NCBI RefSeq assembly: GCF_000455325.1 | Contig: NZ_HG322951.1 | Coordinates: 820,672-882,444, forward strand | Length of the DNA: 61,773 bases | Origin: Mycolicibacterium septicum DSM 44393 | GTDB taxonomy: Bacteria; Actinomycetota; Actinomycetes; Mycobacteriales; Mycobacteriaceae | Direction of reading: 5' to 3' | Part shown: positions 8,318 through 17,298 of the stretch, in pieces | How the letters are laid out: each line of letters begins with the position of its first letter | Position numbering within the stretch: the first letter of the stretch is position 1 | The notes under the pieces: model-generated | Databases searched by the model: none | What the model was told of the DNA's origin: nothing | Seen by the model: only the letters and a program-made list of their open reading frames with translations | Program-made: the position numbers and the translations under genes

Positions 8318-9661
8318 ATGTCCGATGTGGCTGAAGCGACCGAGGGGCGGCTACGCCGAGCTCTGGGCCTGCCGTCGTTGGTGCTGTTCGGTCTGGTCTA
8401 CATGGTGCCGCTCACGGTGTTCACCACCTACGGCATCGTCACCCAGACCACCGGCGGCAGGTTGTCGGTCGCCTATCTGGTGACGCTGGCGGCCATGGTG
8501 TTCACGGCCCGGTCGTACGCCATGATGGCGGTCGCCTACCCGGTCGCCGGCTCGGCATACACCTACACGCAGAAGACTTTCGGCGCCCCGGTCGGGTTCC
8601 TCGCCGGATGGTCGCTCCTGCTGGATTACCTGTTCCTGCCGATGATCAACTACCTGGTGATCGGGATCTATCTGCACGCCGCGCTGCCCGCGATCCCGTC
8701 CTGGGTGTTCGTCGTGCTGTCCATCGCGATCGTGACGGTGCTCAACATCGTCGGCATCGTGTCGGTGGCCAGGGCGAACTTCGTCATCATCGCGGTGCAG
8801 GCGATCTTCATCGTGACGTTCCTGGTGCTGGCCACCTCCAAGGTGATGAGCCTGGGCACGCTCGACCTGATGGCTCCGATCCATGGCGACGGGACCACGA
8901 CCGGATTCAGCCCCGTGTTGGCCGGCGCGGCGATCCTGTGCCTGTCGTTCCTGGGATTCGATGCGGTGTCCACGTTGTCCGAGGAGGCCAAGGAGCCCAG
9001 ACGATCTGTGCCGCAAGCGATCATGATCGCAACGCTGGTGTCGGGCGTGATCTTCGTCGTGCTGTCTTATCTCGGGCAACTGGTGTTCCCGTCCAACCAG
9101 TTCGCCGATGTCGAGTCCGGATCCCTGGACCTGATGCTGACCGCGGGCGGGCAGTTCCTGCAGACCTTCTTCACCGCGGCCTATGTCGCCGGTGCGCTCG
9201 GGTCCGCCATCACGTCGCAGGCCTCGGTGGCCCGAATCCTGTACGCGATGGGACGCGACGGCATCCTGCCGCGCCCGGTCTTCGGTTTCGTCTCGCCGCG
9301 GTTCGCCACCCCGGTGTACGCGATCCTTGCGGTGTCGGTCGTATCGCTACTGGCGACCGTCATCTCCCTGGCCACGCTGGCCTCGCTGATCAGTTTTGGT
9401 GCGCTGGTGGCGTTCTCGGTGGTCAACCTGTCGGTCATCAAGCACTACTTCGTCGATCGGCAGGAACGCGATGGCCTCCAGGTGATCAGCAAGCTCGTGC
9501 TGCCACTGATCGGCTTCCTGCTGACCGTGTGGTTGTGGACGAGCTTGTCCGGGACCACGCTGATCGTCGGGTTGTGCTGGCTGGCAGTGGGATTCGCGTG
9601 GCTGGCCGGGGTCACCCGTGGTTTCCAGCGGCCGACGCCGGTGCTGGACATGAAGGAGTAA
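8318..9661 (+). CDS. APC-family amino acid/amine permease
   Basis: A 447-residue transporter with about twelve hydrophobic helices. The start of the APC fold is clear: RRALGLPSLVLFGLVYMVPL, then VAYPVAGSAYTYTQKTFG and FLAGWSLLLDYLF. The middle has LCLSFLGFDAVSTLSEEAKE, typical of the amino acid-polyamine-organocation superfamily and close to the YbaT/putrescine importer types. The ATG at 8318 is preceded by gagaggaactggc. It directly follows the amidohydrolase gene and presumably feeds it a substrate. Specificity is not predictable. Confidence 0.88.
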   Translation: MSDVAEATEGRLRRALGLPSLVLFGLVYMVPLTVFTTYGIVTQTTGGRLSVAYLVTLAAMVFTARSYAMMAVAYPVAGSAYTYTQKTFGAPVGFLAGWSLLLDYLFLPMINYLVIGIYLHAALPAIPSWVFVVLSIAIVTVLNIVGIVSVARANFVIIAVQAIFIVTFLVLATSKVMSLGTLDLMAPIHGDGTTTGFSPVLAGAAILCLSFLGFDAVSTLSEEAKEPRRSVPQAIMIATLVSGVIFVVLSYLGQLVFPSNQFADVESGSLDLMLTAGGQFLQTFFTAAYVAGALGSAITSQASVARILYAMGRDGILPRPVFGFVSPRFATPVYAILAVSVVSLLATVISLATLASLISFGALVAFSVVNLSVIKHYFVDRQERDGLQVISKLVLPLIGFLLTVWLWTSLSGTTLIVGLCWLAVGFAWLAGVTRGFQRPTPVLDMKE

Positions 9662-9681
9662 CCCCGGCCGGGCGCAACGTG

Positions 9682-10104
9682 TCAGGCCACGCTGATGGTG
9701 ACGTCGATATTGCCGCGGGTCGCCTTCGAGTACGGGCAGACCTGGTGCGCGTCATCGGCGATCGCCTGGGCGGTCTCCCGGTCGACACCTGGGATGGTGA
9801 CGTTGAGCCGGGCCCGCAGTGAGAACGCCCCGTCGGTGTTGAGCAGGTCTACCTCCGCGTCCACCGCGGTCTCGGCGGGCAGCTTCACGTTGTGCTTGCC
9901 CGCGGTCAGGCCCATGGCACTCAGGAAGCACGCCGACCAACCGGCCGCGAACAACTGCTCGGGGTTGGTGCCTGCGCCGTTGCCGCCCGGCGGGGTGAGC
10001 TGGATGTCGAGGTTGCCGTCGGAGCTGTAGGACTCGCCCTGCCGCCCGCCGGTGGTGTGGGTCTGCGCGGTGTAGAGGACGTTGTCGGTCTGGCTGCTGG
10101 TCAC
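9682..10104 (-). CDS. ohr: Organic hydroperoxide resistance protein Ohr
   Basis: A 140-residue OsmC/Ohr-family thiol peroxidase. The two redox cysteines are visible at about C59 (AAGWSACFLSAMG) and C123 (AHQVCPYSKATRGN). It reduces organic hydroperoxides using lipoyl or thiol donors. The start is taken as the GTG at 10104 because aaggagacc lies just before it; an upstream extension lacks a ribosome site. It is divergent from the MarR-type gene, the classical ohr-ohrR arrangement. Confidence 0.92.
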   Translation of the reverse strand: MTSSQTDNVLYTAQTHTTGGRQGESYSSDGNLDIQLTPPGGNGAGTNPEQLFAAGWSACFLSAMGLTAGKHNVKLPAETAVDAEVDLLNTDGAFSLRARLNVTIPGVDRETAQAIADDAHQVCPYSKATRGNIDVTISVA

Positions 10105-10183
10105 TGCGGTCTCCTTCGTCTGGATGGTCCGATGCAATTGGATGCGTTAGGGATGAACGCGGGATGCTCCACATTCCATCCCG

Positions 10184-10214
10184 TCCGATTAAATCGGATC
10201 CGATATAATTTGGA
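10184..10214. promoter_or_regulatory. OhrR-type palindromic operator between ohr and ohrR
   Basis: The bases TCCGATTAAATCGGA (10184-10198) form a perfect 7+1+7 palindrome, followed directly by a second, imperfect copy TCCGATATAATTTGGA (10199-10214) that reaches the ohrR start codon. An AT-rich palindrome pair in the divergent region is what a MarR/OhrR dimer binds. Repression of both genes until peroxide oxidises OhrR is expected from the family. Confidence 0.7.
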
Positions 10215-10215
10215 C

Positions 10216-10659
10216 ATGGCACCTCAGGCTCCGCAGCTCTCCGATTTCCTGTGCTTTGCCATCTACTCGGCCAACCTCGCGTACGGCAAGGCCTACAAGC
10301 CGATCCTGGACAGCAAGGGCATCACGTACACGCAGTACATCGCGATTGTCGCGCTGTCAGAGCAGGACCACCAGACAGTGGGCGGCCTGGGGGAAAAGCT
10401 GTTCCTGGAGTCCAACACGCTGACGCCCATTCTCAAGAAGCTCGAAACGCTCGGGTACGTCACACGGCAGCGTGATCCCAGCGACGAACGTCAGGTGGTC
10501 GTCAGCCTCACCGAGGCCGGCCGTGAACTCCGCGCGGAGGCGTTCGAGATGGACCTCGTGGCGGCCACCGGTCTATCACTGGACGAACTCAGGATCATGC
10601 AGCGCGGTGTTTCCACACTTCGGGACAACCTCCGTAAGCACGTTCAGGACAGCGTCTGA
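10216..10659 (+). CDS. ohrR: MarR-family organic peroxide sensor OhrR
   Basis: A 147-residue winged-helix MarR regulator. The N-terminal reactive cysteine of the OhrR class is present (QLSDFLCFAIYSAN, C13), and the recognition region reads GGLGEKLFLESNTLTPILKK followed by LETLGYVTRQRDPSDERQVV. OhrR represses ohr and is released when the cysteine is oxidised by organic hydroperoxide. The ATG at 10216 lies immediately after the operator repeats, so the gene is autoregulated and may be leaderless. Its 3' end overlaps the convergent universal stress gene by 16 bases. Confidence 0.9.
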   Translation: MAPQAPQLSDFLCFAIYSANLAYGKAYKPILDSKGITYTQYIAIVALSEQDHQTVGGLGEKLFLESNTLTPILKKLETLGYVTRQRDPSDERQVVVSLTEAGRELRAEAFEMDLVAATGLSLDELRIMQRGVSTLRDNLRKHVQDSV

Positions 10660-11090
10660 CAGCTGTGCTCCTCGGGCACGACCAACACCGGAGTCGTGGA
10701 ATGCGCGACGACGGCGGCGGCCACGCTGCCTTCGAAGTGGCCCAGTAGTCCGTTGCGCCGGTGCGGGCCGACCACGATGAGGCTCGCGTTGTGCTCGTCG
10801 GCGGTCTCGACGATGCCCTTCCAAATAGGCGCGGCTTCGACGGCCAACGCCTGGGCCGAGAAGCCGGCCCGGGTGGCCAGCGATGCGCCGTGCGCGGCCG
10901 TCAGCTGAGCGACGCGGCGTACTTCGGTGGCCTGGTCGGCATCGAAATGCGTGGTCTCGACGGGCGTGAATCCGACGTCGACCGGCTGCCAGACGCACAC
11001 CACCAGCGCGTCGCGGTGGTCTGACAGTTCGGCCGCCGCATGTTCGATGGCGGACGCGGCGCGTGGTGTTCCGTCGTAGGCCAACAGCAC
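10644..11090 (-). CDS. Universal stress protein (UspA domain)
   Basis: A 148-residue UspA-fold protein. The first strand VLLAYDGTPRAASAIEHAAAE and the ATP-loop region LIVVGPHRRNGLLGHFEGS, then VAHSTTPVLVVPEE, fit the ATP-binding Usp class. The nearest usable start is GTG at 11090, which begins inside the 3' part of the MFS reading frame, in another frame. The core Usp fold would begin with VLLAYDG, so no N-terminal residues are missing but no ribosome site is seen. It may be translated by coupling to the MFS gene, or be the C-terminal half of an MFS-Usp fusion separated by a frameshift. Confidence 0.75.
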   Translation of the reverse strand: MLLAYDGTPRAASAIEHAAAELSDHRDALVVCVWQPVDVGFTPVETTHFDADQATEVRRVAQLTAAHGASLATRAGFSAQALAVEAAPIWKGIVETADEHNASLIVVGPHRRNGLLGHFEGSVAAAVVAHSTTPVLVVPEEHSCQTLS

Positions 11091-12622
11091 CGGCCCGGGG
11101 AGGCCGAGCTCGGGCCCTGTGCGACCGGCACGGCCGGATGGGTGGCGCCGGACGAGGTGATCGGTGCGGGCAGGCCGGGACGGAGCCGTGCCAGAAGTGG
11201 CGGCGAGTACCAGGCCGGGGATTCGCCATCGAGGAACTGGTCAAGGTCGGGCCGCTGGGGCCGGGCGCCGCTGAGGACGTAGACGGCCACCCCGAAGATG
11301 GCGCCGCCGACCGACAGCCCGAATCCGACCCACAGGGCATCGCCCGCGCCGGCGGTGAGACCGCCCGCCGCCGTCGCCGCGAAGTGGGCGAAGATCGGCG
11401 CCACCATGAAGGCGGCCACGGCCCGCAACAACTCGATGATCGCGAACACACGCTGAAGGCTGTTGGACTGCAGCGAGAATCCAGCGACGAACAAGGCGGG
11501 GGCCACCGTGGCGCCCAACGCCAGTCCGGTCAGCAACGAGGCGAGCAGGGCCAGTGGCTGGTTCGCCGGGATGGCGAGCCGGAACACCACGATCCCCGCG
11601 GCGAGCAGCGCCATGCCGACCAGCGGCAGATAGTGCATGGCACGCCTGGAGATGACGGCGCCGAACACGAAGGCCATCACGATGGCACCGCCGAGTTCGG
11701 GCAGGTACAACAGCCCGACCTGTACCGGACTGTAGGTCTGCATGAAGACCTCGGCCGTCAACGCGGTCGCCGCCACCGACGCGGCAGCCGCGAAAAGTGC
11801 GAGACCGACACCGGCGACCGGGATCGAACTGGTCAGCATCGTGCGGACGGTCAGCAACGGGCGACGGGCCCGGAACTGGTAGGCGATGAGCGCCACGATC
11901 AGCGCCAAGCCGCCCACCATCGGCGCGAGCGCCGCCGGGTCGGTGAAACTGTGAGTGGTGAGTTGTGCGGCACCGATGAACGCAGCGGCGCAGCCGACGG
12001 CGGCCAGTCCGATCGCCTTCAAGTCGCGCGGCGCGTCGAGATCGGCAGGCGGCGCGTCCTCGAAGGTCAGAGCGGCCATCAGCAGGGCGAGGACGGCGAT
12101 TCCCGCGATGATCCAGAACAGTGGCCGCCACGCGTGGGCCTCGGCCTGCACGCCGCCGATGAACGGGCCGAGGGCCACGGCGCCGAACACGCACATGTTC
12201 ATGATCACGGCCGTGTAGCGCAGTTTGTCCCTGGGGAAGCCGATGGTCAGAGGCGGCGCCGCGGCGATCAGCAGCATGCTGGTCGCCAGCCCCTGCAGGA
12301 TGTGCCCGCCGATGAACATCGTGCCGTTGACCGCCGATGCGGCGAGAATCGAGCCCACGACAAGTACCACCGCGTAGGCGAGGAGCATCCGGCGCTGGGG
12401 CAGGTGCTGGGCGAACTGGACCGCCAGCACGGTACCCACGGCATACGCCGCATTGCCCAGGCCGAAGCCCAGGCTCATGGTCTGGGCGGACAGGTTCAGC
12501 TGGGCGGAGATGATCGGCACCAGCGGATCGACCGCGGCAGATAACGCGAGGTAGGGAATCAAGGCCAAGGTGACCATGGCGGCCACCGCGGGATACCGGC
12601 CGGCGAGCGGGCCTTGGCGCAT
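10901..12622 (-). CDS. MFS transporter (14-helix-like drug efflux type)
   Basis: A 573-codon frame whose first roughly 460 residues are a clear major facilitator: FGLGNAAYAVGTVLAVQFAQ and PQRRMLLAYAVVLVVGSI mark the first loop, and further hydrophobic segments run to YVLSGARPQRPDL. The last 100 residues after LDQFLDGESPAWYSPP lose hydrophobic character, become low-complexity (Pro/Ser/Arg-rich), and overlap the Usp gene in another frame by 190 bases. The true product either ends as written or has suffered a frameshift near 11,100. The ATG at 12622 has no strong ribosome site. Substrate unknown; efflux is an inference from family. Confidence 0.75.
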   Translation of the reverse strand: MRQGPLAGRYPAVAAMVTLALIPYLALSAAVDPLVPIISAQLNLSAQTMSLGFGLGNAAYAVGTVLAVQFAQHLPQRRMLLAYAVVLVVGSILAASAVNGTMFIGGHILQGLATSMLLIAAAPPLTIGFPRDKLRYTAVIMNMCVFGAVALGPFIGGVQAEAHAWRPLFWIIAGIAVLALLMAALTFEDAPPADLDAPRDLKAIGLAAVGCAAAFIGAAQLTTHSFTDPAALAPMVGGLALIVALIAYQFRARRPLLTVRTMLTSSIPVAGVGLALFAAAASVAATALTAEVFMQTYSPVQVGLLYLPELGGAIVMAFVFGAVISRRAMHYLPLVGMALLAAGIVVFRLAIPANQPLALLASLLTGLALGATVAPALFVAGFSLQSNSLQRVFAIIELLRAVAAFMVAPIFAHFAATAAGGLTAGAGDALWVGFGLSVGGAIFGVAVYVLSGARPQRPDLDQFLDGESPAWYSPPLLARLRPGLPAPITSSGATHPAVPVAQGPSSASPGRCCWPTTEHHAPRPPSNMRRPNCQTTATRWWCASGSRSTSDSRPSRPRISMPTRPPKYAASLS

Positions 12623-12877
12623 CAGGGCCGCCCGGTGAGGGCTGTTGGCAGTGCCTGGCGCTGTGGCGCCGCGTTCGGACAGTCAACTAACGAGTTCGAT
12701 GGGCGCACGTGTCCGTTTAACTGCCCGCACCGCAGGTGTTATTCCGTTGTCGGCGAGGAAATTCCGGATTGTGAAGCGACTCACGAAAATTTGCATAGAG
12801 CAACGATGTGTTGTACGGGGCTCATTGCGCTGGGTGCGTGGGTGCCACGCTTGCGGCCGGCGGTGGCCGACCGGCGG
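12623..12877. other. Intergenic stretch, no gene seen
   Basis: About 250 bases between the alcohol dehydrogenase stop and the MFS start, both on the minus strand. It contains AT-richer sequence (12750-12800) consistent with the MFS promoter. I see no conserved frame or repeat. Confidence 0.4.
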
Positions 12878-13909
12878 CTATGGCTTCAGCTGAACCTTCA
12901 GGTGATCACCCGAGCGGGAGAACGCCGCGGCATAGCCATCGGCCGCCTCATCCAGCGACATCGTGGTGGTGAAGATTCCGTCGACATTGAGCCGACCGGC
13001 CTGCAGCAGCGGGATGAGCTCGGGCCAGGTCTGCTGCACCGGTGCGGTCGTCAGCCGGATGGTCAGGCTGCGCAGCAGGCAGCCCAGTGCGGGCATCGGG
13101 TAGGGCTGTAGGTCGTGCACGCCGACGATGGACACCGTGCCGCCGGCGCGGACCGCGTCGATGGCGTCGTTGATCGAGGCGTCCATGCCCACCGCGTCGA
13201 TGACGGAGTCCACGCCGAGGCCACCGGTGGCCTCCCGGATCGCCTGCGCCGAGGGTGGCGCGAACGTAGTCGCGCCCGAAGCCTCAGCGCGGTCCCGCCT
13301 GGCTTCCACCGGGTCGACCGCGAAAACCTTTGCCGCACCGAGGGTGATGGCGCTGCGCAGGGCGCACATGCCGACCGCGCCCAAGCCGATCACCGCGACG
13401 GAGCCGCCGATCGGAATGTCGGCGCGTTTGGCCGCCGCCCATCCGGTGGCCAGGTTGTCGGTCAGCAGTAGCGCCTGCTCCGTGCTGATGCCATCCGGCA
13501 TCTTCAGCAGCTGGAAGTTGGCGGCGGGTACCGCGAGAAGTTCGGCCTGGGCGCCGCCGAGGAATCCGGTGCCGAAGATCTGTGGTCCCTGCACGCAGCG
13601 GATCGGGTCGTGGGTGGCGCAGCCGCCGCAGTGCCCACACCCGGCGACCGAAGACACCAGCACCCGGTCGCCGACGGCGAATCCGGTTACCTCCGGCCCG
13701 ATTTCGACAACCGTGCCGACGGCCTCGTGCCCGACCGACACCGGGTCGGCGATGGGGTAGTGACCTTCCAGGAAGTGCAGGTCCGACCCGCAGATCGAGG
13801 CGGCCTCGACCTTGACGATCGCCCCGTCGGGGCCAGGCAGGACCGGGTCCGGCCGGGTCTCGACGCTGACCTGCCCGGCGCTGTCGACGACGACTGCGCG
13901 CATACTCAT
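12878..13909 (-). CDS. Zinc-dependent medium-chain alcohol dehydrogenase
   Basis: A 343-residue MDR-family dehydrogenase. Catalytic zinc ligands C40 (SICGSD) and H61-E62 (GHEAVG), and the four structural-zinc cysteines in GCGHCGGCATHDPIRC are all present. The NAD-binding loop is VAVIGLGAVGMCALRSAITL. The ATG at 13909 overlaps the stop of the upstream flavin monooxygenase gene (ATGA), so both are co-translated. Together they suggest alcohol-to-ketone oxidation followed by Baeyer-Villiger or other flavin oxygenation of the ketone, as in cyclic or secondary alcohol degradation; the substrate is inferred, not shown. Confidence 0.9.
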   Translation of the reverse strand: MSMRAVVVDSAGQVSVETRPDPVLPGPDGAIVKVEAASICGSDLHFLEGHYPIADPVSVGHEAVGTVVEIGPEVTGFAVGDRVLVSSVAGCGHCGGCATHDPIRCVQGPQIFGTGFLGGAQAELLAVPAANFQLLKMPDGISTEQALLLTDNLATGWAAAKRADIPIGGSVAVIGLGAVGMCALRSAITLGAAKVFAVDPVEARRDRAEASGATTFAPPSAQAIREATGGLGVDSVIDAVGMDASINDAIDAVRAGGTVSIVGVHDLQPYPMPALGCLLRSLTIRLTTAPVQQTWPELIPLLQAGRLNVDGIFTTTMSLDEAADGYAAAFSRSGDHLKVQLKP

Positions 13910-15822
13910 GCCTCCTGCACTGTGAAGTCCGACCAGATGGGTTCATTGATGGCAGAGCGATATTCGCTCAATCGCCATGGGCTGACGGTGTGGATCTCAC
14001 CGTCAGCGTTCTTGAAGTACGAGTGTTTGATCGAGGGCTGCGCCCACACCGTCTGGCGGATCGCCTCCTGCGAGCGGCGGTGCCATTCCTCGGTCGGTAC
14101 GGGCAGTGGCTCCATTGTCCGCAGGCCCTCGGTGATGAGATGCTCCAGGCACTTGTTGATGTAGCGCATCTGCAGTTCCGAGTTGAGGATCAGGCTGCCG
14201 CCGTGCGCGAGGTGCGTCCCCGGGCCGTAGGTCATGAAGAAATTGGGGAAGCCAGGCACTGTGATGCCGCGGTAGGCATACGGCCGCTGCCCCCACACGT
14301 CGTGCAGGTCGACGCCGTCGCGCCCTGTGATCGTCATCGGGAACAGGACGTCGGTGGCCCGAAAACCGGTGGCGTACACGATGATGTCGACGTCGTAGGT
14401 ATGCCCGTCGGCCGTGACGATCCCGGTCGGGGTGATGCGTTCGATCGGGGTGCGGATCAGGTCCACGTTGTCGCGTTTGAGGGTGCCCAACCAGCTGCCG
14501 TTGTCTTGCAGCGTGCGCTTACCGGTGGCCGGGTAGTCGGGCAGCGCCTTGGCCAGCAGTTCGGGGTCGTCGCCGACCTGGGTGGTGATCCAGTCGGTGA
14601 ACATGATGCGGGCGATGGCGTTGATCTCGCTGACCGCGTTGCCCTGATCGTCGTAGTCAGGGTCCACCCGCGCGGCGTCCAGGCCCTTGTCAGCTCCGGG
14701 CCACAGCAACAGGAAGCGGTACCACCGGCCGTAATACGGCAGGTGCTCCATCGCCCAGCGCACCCCGTCGGCGACCGGCTCGTGGTACATCGGGTTGGGG
14801 AACATCCACTGCGCGGTGCGCTGGAAGACCGTGAGGTGCTCGACCTTGTCGGCGATGGCCGGGGCGATCTGGAAGCCGCTGGCGCCGGCCCCGATCAGGG
14901 CGACCCGCTTGCCGGTGACGTCGACGTCGTGGTCCCACGCCGCGGAGTGAAATGCCGGTCCCGCAAAGGTTTCCGCGCCGGGGAAGTCGGGGATCTGCGG
15001 CCGGTTGAGCTGGCCGACTGCGGTGATGACCGCGTTGGCCCGCAGGGTCTCGGTGCCGGCGGCCGAGCGCACCGTGACATTCCACATCTTGCCGTCCCAC
15101 TCGGCGGAGACCACCTCGGTGTTCCACCGGATATGGGGTTCCAGGTTGTGGCGGTCCACCACGTCGCGGAAGTACTGGCGCAACTCGGGCTGCTCGGCGA
15201 AGAAGTGATCCCAGTGGTTGCTGGGTTCGAAGCTGTAACAGTAGAAGTGGTTGGCCACGTCGACGCGGGCGCCGGGATAGCTGTTCTCCCACCAGGTTCC
15301 GCCCGGGCCGGCGTTCTTCTCGACGATGGTGAAGTCGATGTCGGCCTGCTTGAGGCGCACTCCGGCCAGGACGCCGGATTCGCCGCAGCCGATCACGACG
15401 ACGCGGAAATCGTCGGTGTTCTCCAGGGTGGTGGGCCGGCGCGGATCGATGCCCTCGAGGTCGAGTTCCTCCAGGACCAGCGGCAGGTTGTCATCGTCGA
15501 CCGTCTCGCAGGCCGCCCAGTCCAGCATCTCCCTGACCAGTTCGGCGGGCAGCGGGTCGGGGACCGGACACCCGCGGTCGCGGTAGTCGGCGAGCACCGG
15601 CAGCGCGACCTCACGGACCCGCGCCTTGTCCTCCTCGCTCATGAAGCCCTGCACCTCGTTGAGGAACAGCCCGGCCTGTTTGAACTCGCGGATGTAGCGC
15701 GGGTCGCCGGTGATGTGCACGAGCGAGAGCAGCAGCGTCGGGATGCTGACCTGCTCTAATGCCGCCGCGATGTCGGCATCGGGCGTGGTGAACGGCTGGC
15801 CGACGTGGAAGCTCCGGGTCAC
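13906..15822 (-). CDS. Flavin-containing monooxygenase, Baeyer-Villiger type
   Basis: A 638-residue FAD/NADPH monooxygenase. The FAD loop VVVIGCGESG is at residues 141-150, the BVMO-type fingerprint FAGPAFHSAAWD at 286-297 and the NADPH loop VALIGAGASG at 307-316. About 135 extra N-terminal residues precede the FAD domain and form a helical region (SIPTLLLSLVHITGDPRYIR), which is also known in a subgroup of mycobacterial BVMOs such as 4-hydroxyacetophenone monooxygenase. Start is a GTG at 15822. The gene is followed by a coupled alcohol dehydrogenase. Substrate not predictable. Confidence 0.9.
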   Translation of the reverse strand: MTRSFHVGQPFTTPDADIAAALEQVSIPTLLLSLVHITGDPRYIREFKQAGLFLNEVQGFMSEEDKARVREVALPVLADYRDRGCPVPDPLPAELVREMLDWAACETVDDDNLPLVLEELDLEGIDPRRPTTLENTDDFRVVVIGCGESGVLAGVRLKQADIDFTIVEKNAGPGGTWWENSYPGARVDVANHFYCYSFEPSNHWDHFFAEQPELRQYFRDVVDRHNLEPHIRWNTEVVSAEWDGKMWNVTVRSAAGTETLRANAVITAVGQLNRPQIPDFPGAETFAGPAFHSAAWDHDVDVTGKRVALIGAGASGFQIAPAIADKVEHLTVFQRTAQWMFPNPMYHEPVADGVRWAMEHLPYYGRWYRFLLLWPGADKGLDAARVDPDYDDQGNAVSEINAIARIMFTDWITTQVGDDPELLAKALPDYPATGKRTLQDNGSWLGTLKRDNVDLIRTPIERITPTGIVTADGHTYDVDIIVYATGFRATDVLFPMTITGRDGVDLHDVWGQRPYAYRGITVPGFPNFFMTYGPGTHLAHGGSLILNSELQMRYINKCLEHLITEGLRTMEPLPVPTEEWHRRSQEAIRQTVWAQPSIKHSYFKNADGEIHTVSPWRLSEYRSAINEPIWSDFTVQEA

Positions 15823-16002
15823 GCGGCGTTACGCTACGCGCCGTAGCGTTATGTGACAAGGGGTGATTCTCGGTAGCGGCGGTGGTGCGGAGACACTGCC
15901 GACTGTCGGACTTTCACAAGTTGTTGACACGGCAGATGTAAAGCTGGCGCTGACCGCCACTACGGAGATCCGTCGAGGCATCGCGTGTGCGTGCCCGTGC
16001 GA

Positions 16003-17178
16003 TCACCCGCGTCGTCCGGCCCGTTCGGCGAAATCGTCGAGCGCATGGAGAATTTCAGGTGCGCGCCAGGCACGATTACGCGCTCGGTCAGTGAACTCGA
16101 CGACGATGCCCGCCTCGGTGAGAGGGCCGAAATAACGGCGGGGGTGGTCAGTAGAGAGCCCCAGCTCCTCGCGCAGGAGCACACCGTTGACGACTGGCCG
16201 CCGGGTCAACAGGTCGGCAACTCTCCACACAGCCGAGTCCGACCGTGCGGTGAGCCTGTCATTCCAGCTCGCCCGGATCTCACGCAGCTGGGTGATCAAC
16301 TGCCGGCCGTTGACAACCGCGCGCTCGCTGGCGTGGGCGAACCGATCGACGATCGGCGCGAGATCGCCTTCTCGGTAGGCGCTGAGCGCGGCAAAGTAAC
16401 CATCAGTATCCGACAGCAACCCGGCGGACACGGGGACCGTCACCTGCCGGGTCAAGCCTTTGTTGCGCAACATCGACTGCACCAGCGCCCGGCCCGTACG
16501 GCCGTTGCCGTCGGTGAACGGGTGGATGGTCTCGAATTGGGCATGGGCTACCGCGATCTGCGCGAGCAGCGCAACATCGTCGCGCGCGGCGAAGGTGATC
16601 AAGTCCTCGATCCCGGCGGGGATGCGCTCGTGGCGGGGTGGCACGAACATCGCGTTCAGTGGGCTGTCCCCGCCGCCGATCCATACCTGTTCGGTACGCC
16701 ACCGTCCCGGTGTGTGACGCGACTGGCCGGCCATCAGTGCGGCGTGCATGGCCAGGATGGCATCAGCGTCGACACGATCCGACAGCTCGACGGCGGCGGT
16801 CATCGCTGCAGTGTTGGCGACTATCTGCTTGGCGTTGGCCTTCCCTCTAGCGCCCGGCAGTTCGGCTTCGGCGATGGACCGTGCGGACGCGGTGAGGTTC
16901 TCGATGCGGGAGCTGGCCGCGGACTCGCTGCGCAGGAGCACGGCTGTGAACGGGGCGATCTCGCCTCCGAGTTCAGCATCGAATCGGGCGATGGCGAGGC
17001 TGGCGTCCTCGGCAGACGCGTACACATCCGACGGCAGCTCCAGATGGAGGTCGGCAATAGCTGGTGGGATCGCGGCCCGGTATGGCCCACCCCGGCGAGA
17101 CGACCGCGAGTAGTAGCTGCTGCCCACGCTCGGGGTCCACTGCAGCGTCTCGTAGCTGAGCGGCGGAAGTGTCGCCAT
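16003..17178 (-). CDS. Fic-family AMP-transferase-like protein with winged-helix C-terminus
   Basis: A 391-residue Fic protein. The catalytic motif HPFTDGNGRTGR is complete at residues 219-230, and the N-terminal inhibitory motif SSRIEN is at 89-94, making it a self-inhibited (class II) Fic enzyme that can transfer AMP or another nucleotide part to a target protein. Residues about 317-362 (VWRVADLLTRRPVVNGVLLR, then EELGLSTDHPRRYFGPL) look like a winged helix. I chose the ATG at 17178; a longer frame to 17238 would run through a perfect inverted repeat and lacks a ribosome site. The repeats just upstream suggest autoregulation. Not obviously in an operon. Confidence 0.87.
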   Translation of the reverse strand: MATLPPLSYETLQWTPSVGSSYYSRSSRRGGPYRAAIPPAIADLHLELPSDVYASAEDASLAIARFDAELGGEIAPFTAVLLRSESAASSRIENLTASARSIAEAELPGARGKANAKQIVANTAAMTAAVELSDRVDADAILAMHAALMAGQSRHTPGRWRTEQVWIGGGDSPLNAMFVPPRHERIPAGIEDLITFAARDDVALLAQIAVAHAQFETIHPFTDGNGRTGRALVQSMLRNKGLTRQVTVPVSAGLLSDTDGYFAALSAYREGDLAPIVDRFAHASERAVVNGRQLITQLREIRASWNDRLTARSDSAVWRVADLLTRRPVVNGVLLREELGLSTDHPRRYFGPLTEAGIVVEFTDRARNRAWRAPEILHALDDFAERAGRRG

Positions 17179-17185
17179 CAGTCCA

Positions 17186-17298
17186 CTATAGCGACAGTTA
17201 ATCAAATAAGTGTCGCTATAGTGCCCGAAGGGTGACACTTGCGCCGCCGAATGACTCCAATAAGTGTCGCCATGGACCCAATGATGGCGACACTTATT
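17186..17298. promoter_or_regulatory. Array of inverted repeats upstream of fic (operator-like)
   Basis: Two perfect inverted repeats share one half-site. CTATAGCGACA (17186-17196) pairs with TGTCGCTATAG (17211-17221). AATAAGTGTCGCCAT (17259-17273) pairs with ATGGCGACACTTATT (17284-17298). A further half-site AGTGTCACC is present in reverse at 17231-17239. The shared core is AAGTGTCGC. The first repeat ends eight bases upstream of the Fic start codon. This is the layout of a strongly autoregulated promoter; the binder is probably the winged-helix end of Fic or an unlinked regulator. Confidence 0.7.
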
